A program made the position numbers and the translations under genes. DNA of 64,000 bases, taken from NCBI RefSeq assembly GCF_019925205.1, contig NC_083565.1:26750241-26814240 (forward strand), written 5' to 3'. How positions within the stretch are numbered: position 1 is the first letter of the stretch; the number at the start of each line of letters is the position of its first letter. Positions 37,849 to 47,600 of this stretch are shown piece by piece. The DNA comes from Metopolophium dirhodum. Lineage: Eukaryota > Arthropoda > Insecta > Hemiptera > Aphididae. The notes under the pieces are model-generated. The model was not told the DNA's origin. It made no database searches and saw nothing but the letters and a program-made list of their open reading frames with translations.

Positions 37849-39057
37849 TTACACAAGTTTTCTTACTTTTCTAGTAAAAGGTACATATTCTACAATACGA
37901 TCATGAATTAATAAACAATAAGCAGTTACACCTGTAAGCGAATCTGAAGCTTCGATTTCCAATTGAACATCCACTGCTGAGGCTGTGGTTGAATCGTTCT
38001 GTTTTGAAGTATCGATAACTATAATTGGCGCGTTTGCTACAAAAGTAGAAGGACTCAATATCGGGTTACGAATACTTTTTTCATAGTACGATTCTTGAAA
38101 CGATGTATACATATTATACAATAAGGTGAAATTATTTTTCGAAAAATCTAAATTCAAATTATCGTATGGATAAGCTATTGAGTTCAGAAATACTTTAACG
38201 TTTGTTAGATTACAATGATCGAATATACTACAATCTTTTGATAACACATTTTTGCGTCCTTTCTGTAATCCAATTACGACGAATCGTGGTTTTTCTAATT
38301 TTGAAGCAGTTTTCAAATTCCACACAACTTTTTTAGTGGTCCCGAGTTCAGGATATTCAAAAGTTTCAAAAGATCTAAAAGGGATAAACAAACTTTTTTC
38401 TTTTTCTATAAGTTTCAATAATTTCAACCTTTCTTCATCATCGACCGTTATATGTGGGACCTTCCAGACTATTTTATTTAAGGTGACTTTACCTTCAGTG
38501 GTAGTTGCACCACTTTTAACTTGTAAAGCATTTAAATCACTATGACTTCGGGTTAATATTAATTCCAATCTAGAATTCACTAATATTCTTTTGTAGTCTT
38601 CAAACAATCCTAACCAATATTTTAATGGAATACAAGCGGTAAATTCACCTTTATCATTTTCTGATTGCGTTGCGTTTTTAAAATTCCAGCCAGCATTTTC
38701 ATAGCAATTGTAGTTGTCTGGCGTACCGGATAAGTAACCTTTCAACGAGCTAGTGATTCCAAGAACACGCGTGCTATCTACTTCTATCCCATTGATTTCC
38801 AACCGTATTTGCTCAAAAAGGTAAGAGTAACCGTTATTAGTTAGTTTCACTTTGGTAGCATCAGTAATTATTCCTTCCAAAAAAATAAAGCTTTCGTGTA
38901 GATATGGATAGACATCCGTTTGCTGGATCGATATACGTATTTCATCATTATTATTAAATGATGTTGTATACGGTGCGTATGAATGATATTCAATTTTTGT
39001 AATTTTAGAATCCGTTTCGTACTGTGAAGTTATATCCAAAATATCACTTTCAGGCAT
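37849..39057 (-). CDS. Polinton major capsid-like protein
   Basis: This 402-aa protein has no signal peptide or membrane segment. Its N-terminal part (YHSYAPYTTSFNNNDEIRI, residues 24-42) and the β-rich remainder match my memory of the arthropod Polinton protein often annotated F54H12.2-like. That protein has been assigned as the double jelly-roll major capsid protein (PY). The length is normal for the family. It is the last gene before the left TIR, in the same direction as the penton, protease and core-protein genes, as expected for a late morphogenesis block. The family assignment is from recognition only; a structural comparison would settle it. Confidence 0.7.
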   Translation of the reverse strand: MPESDILDITSQYETDSKITKIEYHSYAPYTTSFNNNDEIRISIQQTDVYPYLHESFIFLEGIITDATKVKLTNNGYSYLFEQIRLEINGIEVDSTRVLGITSSLKGYLSGTPDNYNCYENAGWNFKNATQSENDKGEFTACIPLKYWLGLFEDYKRILVNSRLELILTRSHSDLNALQVKSGATTTEGKVTLNKIVWKVPHITVDDEERLKLLKLIEKEKSLFIPFRSFETFEYPELGTTKKVVWNLKTASKLEKPRFVVIGLQKGRKNVLSKDCSIFDHCNLTNVKVFLNSIAYPYDNLNLDFSKNNFTLLYNMYTSFQESYYEKSIRNPILSPSTFVANAPIIVIDTSKQNDSTTASAVDVQLEIEASDSLTGVTAYCLLIHDRIVEYVPFTRKVRKLV

Positions 39058-39208
39058 TCTGCTTTAATTGATAACCCAAAGCTTGTAAAATTTTTTTATT
39101 CTTCACCGTCAATTTTTTTATTTGATTTGATGTTGCTGGTAGCACTTTAGTCTTATGACTAGTTGTACTGATCCGAAGTAGTGGGTTTATATTGAATTTT
39201 AAACCCAT
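39050..39208 (-). CDS. Small basic ORF between capsid genes
   Basis: This is a 52-codon frame starting with MGLKFNINPLL, rich in Lys, with the C-terminal pattern KNKKILQALGYQLKQ. It starts two bases after the penton-like stop (39210) and overlaps the capsid start by 8 nt, a tight packing that argues it is translated. An alternative in-frame start at 39241 would overlap the penton gene by 32 nt. Short basic ORFs in this position may be cement or minor core proteins; no function can be assigned. Confidence 0.5.
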   Translation of the reverse strand: MGLKFNINPLLRISTTSHKTKVLPATSNQIKKLTVKNKKILQALGYQLKQNA

Positions 39209-39209
39209 C

Positions 39210-39950
39210 TCAAGATCCGTAACGTTTAATATGTAACACAATTGTCAATGCCTCACCAAAATTATCAATCGGATTATGATCTTGATCAACTAACTGAACG
39301 GTTATCGAATCAATATTTGTTTTATTCAATTTGTAATATATTAAATTTGGTGGTGACTGAATTACTTTCAACCCTGTCCTCTCACTTGGGAAAAACTCAT
39401 AAATCGAATGACTCTGAAGATGGTTGTTGAATGATCCTTGAGCTATATTACACATTACTTTTATAGAATTAATTGTGTTTAAATTTACAGCTTTTTCCGA
39501 TCGAAGAATTTCATTGTGTGGCTTATATACTCGTTTTTCAAAACCGAATACAGGTGCTATACTATACGGATGCTCAAAGTGTAGTATCCCATTACATTTT
39601 ATATACGATCTGAAATCGTTAGGATCAACTGTAATGTCGAATGTTAAATTGGTTAAGTTTTTACTATTATAGTCATCTATTTGCTTCTTAACTCGTTGCT
39701 TAATATCTTCAATTTCATAACAACCCTCTTCCAATGTAATAAAACATATCATAGGATCATTATTGTTTTCATTCTCAGCTACTTGTATAGAAAATTTATT
39801 ATTATTATCATTAATATTTGGAAACGAATTAAATGACTGTAAACATAACAAAGCTATTTCTGAGTCCTCGTAAAGGTTTATAGGCGGAAAATAATTTACA
39901 GATAATATGGTAGCATTCCCAGTTAAACTTAAAGTAACTGACTCATACAT
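39210..39950 (-). CDS. Penton-like minor capsid protein, copy 1
   Basis: This 246-aa β-rich protein closely resembles the next gene upstream along its whole length: LTGNATILSVNYFPP near the start, HFEHPYSIAPVFG in the middle and VVLHIKRYGS-type ending. I take both as the Polinton minor capsid (penton, single jelly roll) protein from their size, position next to the capsid gene and general look. It would form the vertices of a capsid. The frame is intact. Confidence 0.65.
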   Translation of the reverse strand: MYESVTLSLTGNATILSVNYFPPINLYEDSEIALLCLQSFNSFPNINDNNNKFSIQVAENENNNDPMICFITLEEGCYEIEDIKQRVKKQIDDYNSKNLTNLTFDITVDPNDFRSYIKCNGILHFEHPYSIAPVFGFEKRVYKPHNEILRSEKAVNLNTINSIKVMCNIAQGSFNNHLQSHSIYEFFPSERTGLKVIQSPPNLIYYKLNKTNIDSITVQLVDQDHNPIDNFGEALTIVLHIKRYGS

Positions 39951-39971
39951 TACAAAATCTAAGATATAAAT

Positions 39972-40712
39972 TTAATGATGAGATCCGTGACGTTTAATAT
40001 GCAGAACAACTGTTAACGTTTCGTTAAAATTGTCAATTGGATTATTGTTTTGGTCAACTAACTGAACAGTAATTGAATTAATATCTGTTTTGTTTAATCT
40101 GTAATATATAAGGTTTACCGGAGATTGAACAACCTTTGTTCCTCTTCTCCCACTTGGGAAAAACTCATATATCGAATGGCTTTGAAGTTGGTTGTTAAAT
40201 GACCCATGTGCTATATTACACATTACTTTTATAGAATTAATTGTGTTTAAATTTGCAGCTTTATCCGATCGATGTTCTTCATGAAACGGTCCACAAACTT
40301 TCTTTCTATACCCAAAAACAGGTGCTATACTATACGGATGCTCAAAGTTTAGTATTCCATTACATTTTATATACGTTCTAAAATCGACAGGATCAATACG
40401 TACACTGAATGTCAGCTTTGTTCCGTAGACTTTATTAACTTGAGATAACTCTTCTACCATATATTTGTTAATATCTTCTATGTCACGGCATTCGACTGGT
40501 ACAAAAAATTGAATTTTTGCTATTCTATCTGGAGGAATTGATTTTATTCTCAGCCGGTTATTAGTTGGATTTATAATATTTGTAAATGAATTGCACGTTT
40601 GCAAAGATAACAAAGCTATTTCTGAATCCTCGTAAACGTTTAGAGATGGAAAATAATTTACCGACAATACAGTTGAATTTCCAGTTAGATTTAATGTAAT
40701 AGATTCATGCAT
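39972..40712 (-). CDS. Penton-like minor capsid protein, copy 2
   Basis: Also 246 aa, it is a paralogue of the neighbouring 39210-39950 gene, 21 bp away. The C-terminal third (NTINSIKVMCNIA to the end) is the most conserved, and the region around residues 50-90 has diverged strongly. Its start overlaps the protease gene's end by 22 nt. Two intact, diverged copies suggest an old tandem duplication with both kept, perhaps for two vertex or spike types. Confidence 0.65.
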   Translation of the reverse strand: MHESITLNLTGNSTVLSVNYFPSLNVYEDSEIALLSLQTCNSFTNIINPTNNRLRIKSIPPDRIAKIQFFVPVECRDIEDINKYMVEELSQVNKVYGTKLTFSVRIDPVDFRTYIKCNGILNFEHPYSIAPVFGYRKKVCGPFHEEHRSDKAANLNTINSIKVMCNIAHGSFNNQLQSHSIYEFFPSGRRGTKVVQSPVNLIYYRLNKTDINSITVQLVDQNNNPIDNFNETLTVVLHIKRHGSHH

Positions 40713-41062
40713 TGCAAGAATTCAAGACATAAATGACCACAGTTAAATGTATTGAAGTCTTGATAGTTGGAATAGTTGTATACTATTTTGAACTGTCTGA
40801 AATAATGTTGTAATTCAATTGGTGCTGGTAAATCACCAAAGCTATCAAAATATACAACTTTGTCCTTATTTTTATAAAACGCTACCCAATGGCTTCCGTC
40901 GCCTGAAGATGTATCCAAGTTTAATATACCACATTCAATCGTATGTGGTTTTTTAGGTAAGTTATCACGTGAAAAGACACCACGGAAATGATTGATTTTC
41001 AACTTTCCGATATATTTTATAATATCTTGAGACGAAAGCGGTCTATCAGGTAGCGTGATCAT
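40691..41062 (-). CDS. Adenain-like cysteine protease (PRO)
   Basis: This 123-aa protein has the catalytic set of the adenovirus protease family: His58 (GDGSHWVAF), Asp73 (VYFDSFGDLP), Gln101 and Cys108 (NCGHLC). In Polintons and adenoviruses this enzyme trims capsid and core precursors during particle maturation. The length is typical. Its ATG shares one base with the upstream gene's TGA (TGATG), so re-initiation or coupled translation is possible. Confidence 0.92.
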   Translation of the reverse strand: MITLPDRPLSSQDIIKYIGKLKINHFRGVFSRDNLPKKPHTIECGILNLDTSSGDGSHWVAFYKNKDKVVYFDSFGDLPAPIELQHYFRQFKIVYNYSNYQDFNTFNCGHLCLEFLQCMNLLH

Positions 41063-41694
41063 CAGTTTTTTTTCCTTAACCTATTCTTGTTTGATTTCAA
41101 ACCACTGCCTTTTTTTCTTTTTGAATTTTGAACCGCATTATACACACTAGCACCTCCAGACATCAAACTACCAAGTGCTGACAATCCTGCAAATATAGGT
41201 ATTAAGGGAATCGCACCTCCTGATTGTCTCGGTACTAAAATCAACCTTTTACCACCATTCTTTTTTTTTGAGATTCTTTTTTTTTTCGCTGCTAGTATAC
41301 AATTTGTTTTTATAGCACGTTTCCGTTTGCAACCCATACCTATTTTTCTTTTAGCTTTCATTGCGTTTGTTACTGCGTACGCAACTAATTTCTCTTTTCT
41401 AGGTGTATCTTTTGCTTTAAATCTTTCCCAAGCTCGATTTTCTAACACTTTATCAGCTTTATGTCTATCGTCTAAATTTTTACTTGTTGCATACACAATA
41501 TCGTGGTCACGACAAGCAGCATCCAATAGGTTTATTCCTTTATCACCACGATCTAGTCTCTTTTTTAATTTCGTACCAGGACCACAATACTGATATCCTG
41601 AAATATGAGCTTCGAACGGGAGACTATTTATAAGGGAGTTTACAAATCCTTTACCAGTCTTGTTTGAATTGTACTTACGAGTTGAACACTCCAT
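41062..41694 (-). CDS. Virion core protein with phospholipase A2-like domain
   Basis: The 210-aa product starts with a parvovirus-type PLA2-like domain: YCGPGTK at 36-42 and CRDHD at 61-65 with the His64-Asp65 dyad. A highly basic stretch (110-150) follows, then a Gly/Ala-rich hydrophobic segment (about 160-185) recalling adenovirus core/membrane-lytic proteins, and a basic tail. Such domains help particles breach membranes during entry and are known from parvoviruses and adintovirus-type elements. It is divergent from the ATPase gene, 51 bp away, and is followed without gap by the protease. Confidence 0.8.
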   Translation of the reverse strand: MECSTRKYNSNKTGKGFVNSLINSLPFEAHISGYQYCGPGTKLKKRLDRGDKGINLLDAACRDHDIVYATSKNLDDRHKADKVLENRAWERFKAKDTPRKEKLVAYAVTNAMKAKRKIGMGCKRKRAIKTNCILAAKKKRISKKKNGGKRLILVPRQSGGAIPLIPIFAGLSALGSLMSGGASVYNAVQNSKRKKGSGLKSNKNRLRKKN

Positions 41695-41745
41695 CTATAA
41701 CTGGTTATAAATTTAAAAAATCTAGAGTATTTATACGAAAATAAT

Positions 41746-42428
41746 ATGAATTTGATTGAACAGAAAGATAAATTAGATGTAATAAATGTAGATGTTCAGG
41801 TAGTAAAAAAACCATCAAGACATGGTTCGTTATTACCTGATACTATACGTGCTATACTAGTGGCTCAGGAAAAACAAATATAATGTATAATCTGATCACA
41901 CATGCAAACGGGTTAAGATTTGAAAATATTTATTTATACTCGAAAACCTCTAATCAGGAAAAATATGTCTTACTGAAAAAAATAATAGATGATATAAAAG
42001 GTGCTAATTTTTTCATATTTACAAGCGCTGATAAGGTTATAAAACCAAACTTAACCAAAAAAAATTCAATTATCATTTTTGATGATGTGATATGTGGTCC
42101 ACAATCCGTAATCAGAGAATACTTTAGCATGGGCAGACATTCAGGTGCTAGCTCTGTATTTTATTTAGCACAGACATATTCTAAAATATCAAAACAGCTA
42201 GTAAGAGATAACGCAAACTTCTTAATGATACTTAAACAAGATGATACAAATTTACGACATATATTCAACGATCATTCGTCTACAGATATGGATTTCTCAG
42301 AATTTCGTAAAATTTCTCATTTATGTTGGAATCATAGTGATTATGGGTTTATGGTCATCGATAAAACTCGGGAAATGAATGAAGGAAGGTATAGATGTGG
42401 GTTTCATACGTTCATTAAAATAAAATAA
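41746..42428 (+). pseudogene. Packaging ATPase, frameshifted at the P-loop
   Basis: The ATG at 41746 opens 45 codons ending in TAA at 41881-41883. The Walker A core (GSGKT, 41862-41876) is in the neighbouring frame, which then runs open for 181 codons from an ATG at 41883. It carries the Walker B motif (IIIFDD, Asp67-Asp68 of that frame) and typical C-terminal features of the FtsK/HerA-type genome-packaging ATPase. A single indel between 41839 and 41862 would explain the break. Unless this is a sequence error, the copy cannot make a full ATPase by itself. Confidence 0.85.
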
Positions 42429-42531
42429 TTTTATATATTTATACCTATATAAATATACCGTCACACAGTTATTATCTACATAGTGTTATCGACAGTCATA
42501 CGATACAGGTATAGTACTTTTATTATTTACA

Positions 42532-43551
42532 ATGAACAAACAAAAAGTTTTATTGGAAAATTTAATAACATCAAAAAAAAATATTAAACGAAAAATAATG
42601 GAAATGAAACGTGGTGTTATAGATTCTGAAAACTATTTCCGTGAGGCATTTAAACCAATAATTGAACCATTGAGTACACATGCAAAACAAAATGAAATAT
42701 GTAACACACAGTCAACTGTACTAGAAAATAAATCAGAAACCTCATGCACTAGTGAAGATGATGATGATAACGAATTAAATTCACCATTTGAAAATTTTTT
42801 AAATAACCGTCCTAAATCAATACGTTATGATAAATCCTATGGTATGCATTATGATAAAAATAGTGATTCATATAAAATAGGAAAACATTCTGTAACTTTT
42901 AGTCACGGTAAATTACTGCTGCTTAATAAATATTATAAATTCACACCAGGTTTATGGTCTTTATTATGTGAGAAGGAACCAAAAAAAACAACTATAGAAG
43001 ATATAGAATCTTATTACAATATTTTGAAAACTTCTGGAGTCCATTTAAAAGCAGATGGAAAACCTAGAACCTCAAGGTATCATAAATGGGCGACTGTTGT
43101 AAAACCGTTGTATGATCGAATGAAAATGGAGGAAAAACAGTTTAATGAAGAAATAGATAAAATTAATGAGAATACAACTCCACGAATTAACTTAAAATCA
43201 TTTAACAATACTTTACCTTCTAGTCCTTTTGGCTTATTAAACGCTAAACGTAGAAAAATAACACAAGAAAATGATCCATTTGATTTTAATCAATCAGCAA
43301 GCAGTTTTTCACCTTCAGATCGTATGTCTACAGATATGATTAATTTTACTTCATCACCTGATCCTAAGACAGGTAGTGGTTTATATAAAGATGTCTTACC
43401 TCAAACCCAATTAGTTTATTATGACGATCCGAATGAGCTAGTAACTAGATTAAATCTTTTGACATCATCGCAAAGTGTTGGTAATACTGGTGTTAATAAC
43501 GAAATCATATCTATTTTAGAAGAACTGCGTGAGAGAAATATTATAGCATAA
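42532..43551 (+). CDS. DUF8207-like Polinton protein
   Basis: This 339-aa protein has a Lys-rich, coil-prone N-terminus, an acidic patch (EDDDDNE, about 75-81), and then a compact domain at about 95-190 with YDKSYGMHYD and a FTPGLWSLLCEKEP stretch. From memory this is the domain called DUF8207, common in insect Polinton-derived proteins. Its role is unknown. The TAA overlaps the integrase ATG (TAATG at 43549-43553), which suggests a shared transcript. A TATATAAATATA at about 42450 could serve as its promoter. Confidence 0.65.
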   Translation: MNKQKVLLENLITSKKNIKRKIMEMKRGVIDSENYFREAFKPIIEPLSTHAKQNEICNTQSTVLENKSETSCTSEDDDDNELNSPFENFLNNRPKSIRYDKSYGMHYDKNSDSYKIGKHSVTFSHGKLLLLNKYYKFTPGLWSLLCEKEPKKTTIEDIESYYNILKTSGVHLKADGKPRTSRYHKWATVVKPLYDRMKMEEKQFNEEIDKINENTTPRINLKSFNNTLPSSPFGLLNAKRRKITQENDPFDFNQSASSFSPSDRMSTDMINFTSSPDPKTGSGLYKDVLPQTQLVYYDDPNELVTRLNLLTSSQSVGNTGVNNEIISILEELRERNIIA

Positions 43552-44468
43552 TGACGACCTTAGAGGGTATAGCTAATGAGCTACATCGACCAGCGAGAAA
43601 AATATTTCCTAGACGTAGTGTGGTTACACGGTTTATTGACGACCTATGGCAAGCTGATTTAATGGATATGCAATCTCATTCTAAAAAAAATTACGGTTTT
43701 AAATTTATATTAGTTGTTATAGATACATATAGCAAATATGTATTTGTGGAACCGCTGAAAAATAAATCAGCAAAAGAATGTACAAAAGGAATGGTTAATA
43801 TATTGAAAAAAGCTAATCCAAAATTTTTACAGACAGATAATGGTACAGAATTTTATAATACTCAATTTCAAGATTTAATGAAAAAATATAAAATTAAACA
43901 TTACAGTTCATACAGTGTTATTAAATGTTCAATCGCAGAACGTGTGATACAAACACTTAAAAATAATATATATAAACATTTCACTGCAACAGGTACATGG
44001 AATTGGTATAATACAATATCAAAAATTATACATAACTATAATAATACAAAACATAGAACAATCAAATGCACACCTAATGAAGCTCGAATGGATACAAACA
44101 GAATTAAATTTAGTACATATAAAAATTTACAAACATTGTATAAACCAAAATTTAAAGTTAGCGATAAAGTACGAATATCTAAGTATAAACATATATTTAG
44201 TAAAGGATATACCCCGAATTGGACAACGGAAATATTTACAGTTTCAAAAGTTTTACAGACAAATCCAGTAACTTATCAACTAAAGGATGAATCAAACAAT
44301 ATAATCTTAGGTGGTTTTTATGAACAGGAAATTAAATTAACTAATTTTCCAAACACCTTTCTTATTGAACGTATTGTGAAAAAAGTTGGGAATAAAATGT
44401 TTGTTAAATGGTTGGGTTTTGATTCAAGTCAAAATTCGTGGATAACATCATCAGATATTTTTAAATAA
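43551..44468 (+). CDS. Polinton integrase with chromodomain
   Basis: This 305-aa retroviral-type integrase has Asp36 (WQADLMD), Asp96 (TDNGTEF) and Glu130 (SIAER) as the DDE triad. The N-terminal LHRPARKIFPRR is typical of Polinton integrases. The C-terminus (about 265-305) is a chromodomain: FLIERIVKK, FVKWLGFDSSQNSW. The enzyme joins the element ends to the target and makes the 6-bp duplication seen at GGTAAT. The chromodomain may bias insertion towards marked chromatin. The frame is intact. Confidence 0.95.
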   Translation: MTTLEGIANELHRPARKIFPRRSVVTRFIDDLWQADLMDMQSHSKKNYGFKFILVVIDTYSKYVFVEPLKNKSAKECTKGMVNILKKANPKFLQTDNGTEFYNTQFQDLMKKYKIKHYSSYSVIKCSIAERVIQTLKNNIYKHFTATGTWNWYNTISKIIHNYNNTKHRTIKCTPNEARMDTNRIKFSTYKNLQTLYKPKFKVSDKVRISKYKHIFSKGYTPNWTTEIFTVSKVLQTNPVTYQLKDESNNIILGGFYEQEIKLTNFPNTFLIERIVKKVGNKMFVKWLGFDSSQNSWITSSDIFK

Positions 44469-44651
44469 TAATTTTTTATGTATAACATGTAATACTTTTA
44501 TAATAAATGCCAGAAAAAAGTTGAAATAATTATTTGTTTTCAGTTTGTAATTTTTTTAAAAACAAAAAAAAAAAAAAAAAATTTACTTCACTACCGTTTG
44601 ATAGCGCTTTCTGTTTATACCGATTGGAGATTTATCAAGTCTTTTTTTTCT
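44469..44651. terminator. Convergent gene end region with A tract
   Basis: This gap separates the integrase and polymerase stops. It holds an A run of 19 bases around 44562-44581 and AATAAA-type signals on each side, and probably serves polyadenylation of both convergent genes. Confidence 0.4.
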
Positions 44652-47600
44652 TTAATTATAATATAATTTATCTAGTTTGTAGTGACCATAAGCCAAAGTA
44701 TTTATCCCGTCGTCATTTATATAACGTTTATCGTCATTAGCGCTTAGAACAAGTTTGTTCATTGTTTTCGATTGAACAACATGTTTGTTTGATTGGATAA
44801 AATTCATGACCCTGTGAGTTAATTTATCCTTAACAGATAAATGGTTTATAAAAGCGTGTAGTATATCCTTATAATTTTCGAATTGCATATGTTTTTTAAT
44901 AATATATTTCTTTACGCCTTTTGCTTTTTTTTCCTCAGTACCGTCTACAGTTTTGTACGCATATAATTTCGGTCTTAATGAAACGAATTCTTTAAGTATA
45001 ATTCCTTTCAATTCATCCTTGAAAAAGCCTGGCTGACTTTTATGTAATTCGCTAAAACAATAATGGTCTTTGGGATAGTTAGATGTATCAAAATATGGTA
45101 ATAAATCATTTTTTAAATCATTGAAAAAATTTGTAGTTTGAATAGCGTATATCAAGGAATCAGTATCCGAATATAAAGAACTAATTTTAGTACCATACCT
45201 TTTCTTCATGACATTATAGTGAAAATCGTACATAAATGTTTTCGAAACGTCTAAAATTGCAAATCCCACATAAATTGCCTTATCGAATTTAATAGTTTCC
45301 TTATGTTGGTGAATAGCCATGAGATTTTTAGAGTATATCGTTCTGTCTTTAAAACTAGTTTTTGTCATTAGTTTATACGCTTTTTTTTCTGATGAAACCA
45401 GTTTTATAGAAGTTCTTGCTCGGACATTCTTCATACATTTACCAAAAACGCTAATAATTAACAACTTCCAGAAATTTTTTTCAAACTCATTTTTTGCTTC
45501 TGCTCTCATTTTTGTACAGAACTCAATGTATGATGCCATCCATTTTTTTTGCGAAAAGCGGATAGCTCGATGAATTTTTACTAATTTAAGACCGTGAGAA
45601 ATCGCTTGTTTTAAATTTTTGTAATGTACAATATAGTTTTTTTTCGGTGATAGAGTAGTTAACAATTTCTCAACTTTCGAATTTGGTGGGCATTCGTTAA
45701 ACGGTAAAAACGGAAAATCATTATGGGTTTTATGTAAATGTTTAGGGTACTCGATATCAACTTCTAATATATATCCTACTTCAGAATCTTCAGAAATTTT
45801 AGTTACATCTATGTCGAGATCATCAACCCATTCAAAATCTTTAAAAGGTAGTTCTGTCAACATAGACTTTCCATATAAATTTACACAGTCGAGATATGTA
45901 ATCCAAGTAATCGGTTCATTCGAATTATAGTCCAATCCTTCAATATTTGGTATGTTTGCTTTAGCATATCTTTTAGTTGATTGACAAATACCGCCTCGGA
46001 TTGATTTTTCGAAGTAGAGTAACATATTATAATCCTTTAACCTCTCTAATTTAACCTTTGTATACTTAAGCATACAATCAAAAGCAAATCCAGGGGCAGT
46101 CAAATAATGAGCAGGATCTATTCTGAGAGTAGATAAACATATGTCTCTAAAATTTTCGAACACGTCAGCTAGTATGGTAACATCAGTTTTTAAATAAAGA
46201 TCGCTATATTCACCCAAAGTCTTTACGTCAAATGTATTCCATACATTTTTTGCATGTCTATAATCTTCATCACTAATTTGTTCATCTGTTAACGAGTTAT
46301 AAAATTCAAGCTTTGATGGTAAAAAAGCATTGTCTAATTTACTCCAACTATCGACATATTCGTAAGGGAAGACTCCTTTCCGTGTAACTAAATCTAATGA
46401 TTTGATTGAAAATATTTTTAGGGTTTCTCTAAACCTCAACTTATCTTCAGATAAATTGGCTGCAAGTTTACTTAGCGACTCACTCATAAAACGGAATGTA
46501 TCGACAAATTTAATACTAAATCTAGGTGCGATTTCCTTGCTAAAGGATATATATTTTTCCGATGAATTAGGAATAATATGAATATCTTTATCATCGCAAC
46601 CTAGTTCCCGAATTATGAAGTGACTATCATAAGATAAATTATGAAAGAATATTGGAACGAACGATGGACTAGTTATTTCGAAATTACATTGAAGACAGAG
46701 ACATTGCCTATATTTGCCAGTAAAATGACAGTGATCTCGAACTTTAACCAAATTATTGTTTTTAAAATGTTTTGAACATTTTTGACAGAACTTGGTTCTT
46801 TGAAAACGTTGTTCCTCTTTATCAGTTAATTTGTCCATCGGTGTATTAATTTGATAAATTTTATTAATTTCATTTCCAATATCGATCATATTTTTCATAA
46901 ATTTTTTTGCAGCTTTCTCACCTCTATAAATAATTACTTTCGTCGGAATTTCAAACTGTTTTACCAGCTCTTTCGATATAATACTATAGTCAACTTTTAC
47001 ATAAAACCCATAACTCATAATTTCATGTAAATGTGTAACATGAGTTTTCTGATTTTTTTGTTTTTTACGTCTATTAATGAATTTATTAGGTTGTTTAGGA
47101 GTTAATATACATTCGAAATCTGCATAAATGACAAATGGAATCCTCTGCGTTTTTTTATAACCTTTGAAATAGATGAAATCATCATCCCCCTCTTCAAACA
47201 TTATAGGCCTCCCCAACGGATTCTTTCCACAATTGCGTCGATGTTCATTTAATCCTTCTACACCCCAAAGCTTACTTTTGCACGGTTGAGTACCAAAAGT
47301 TGTGAAACATCTCTTACAAATAATTAGCTTCGAACAATTTTTCGTTTTCTGACTTCTGATTAATCTTGAAAAATTATGAATATAACAATAATGTGATGTT
47401 TCATCATTATTATACAAAAATAGGTCAAAATGATCATTTCTTTCGGTATTACATACATACAAGGGAAAAATAGTTTTTTTGTCATTCAAACTATAAATAT
47501 TTATTGAAATATTGTTTATACGTTCAAATTTAGGTATCTGACTGATTGGTGTTGGAAAATCAACACATTTAAAATTTAAACTACTTTTTAACTCTAACAT

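Noticed and set aside
45319..45573. Open frames antisense to the polymerase, capsid and penton genes (45319-45573, 47650-47967, 38252-38545, 39242-39672, 41327-41593)
   Set aside because: Each lies wholly within a well-supported gene on the other strand and has no domain of its own.
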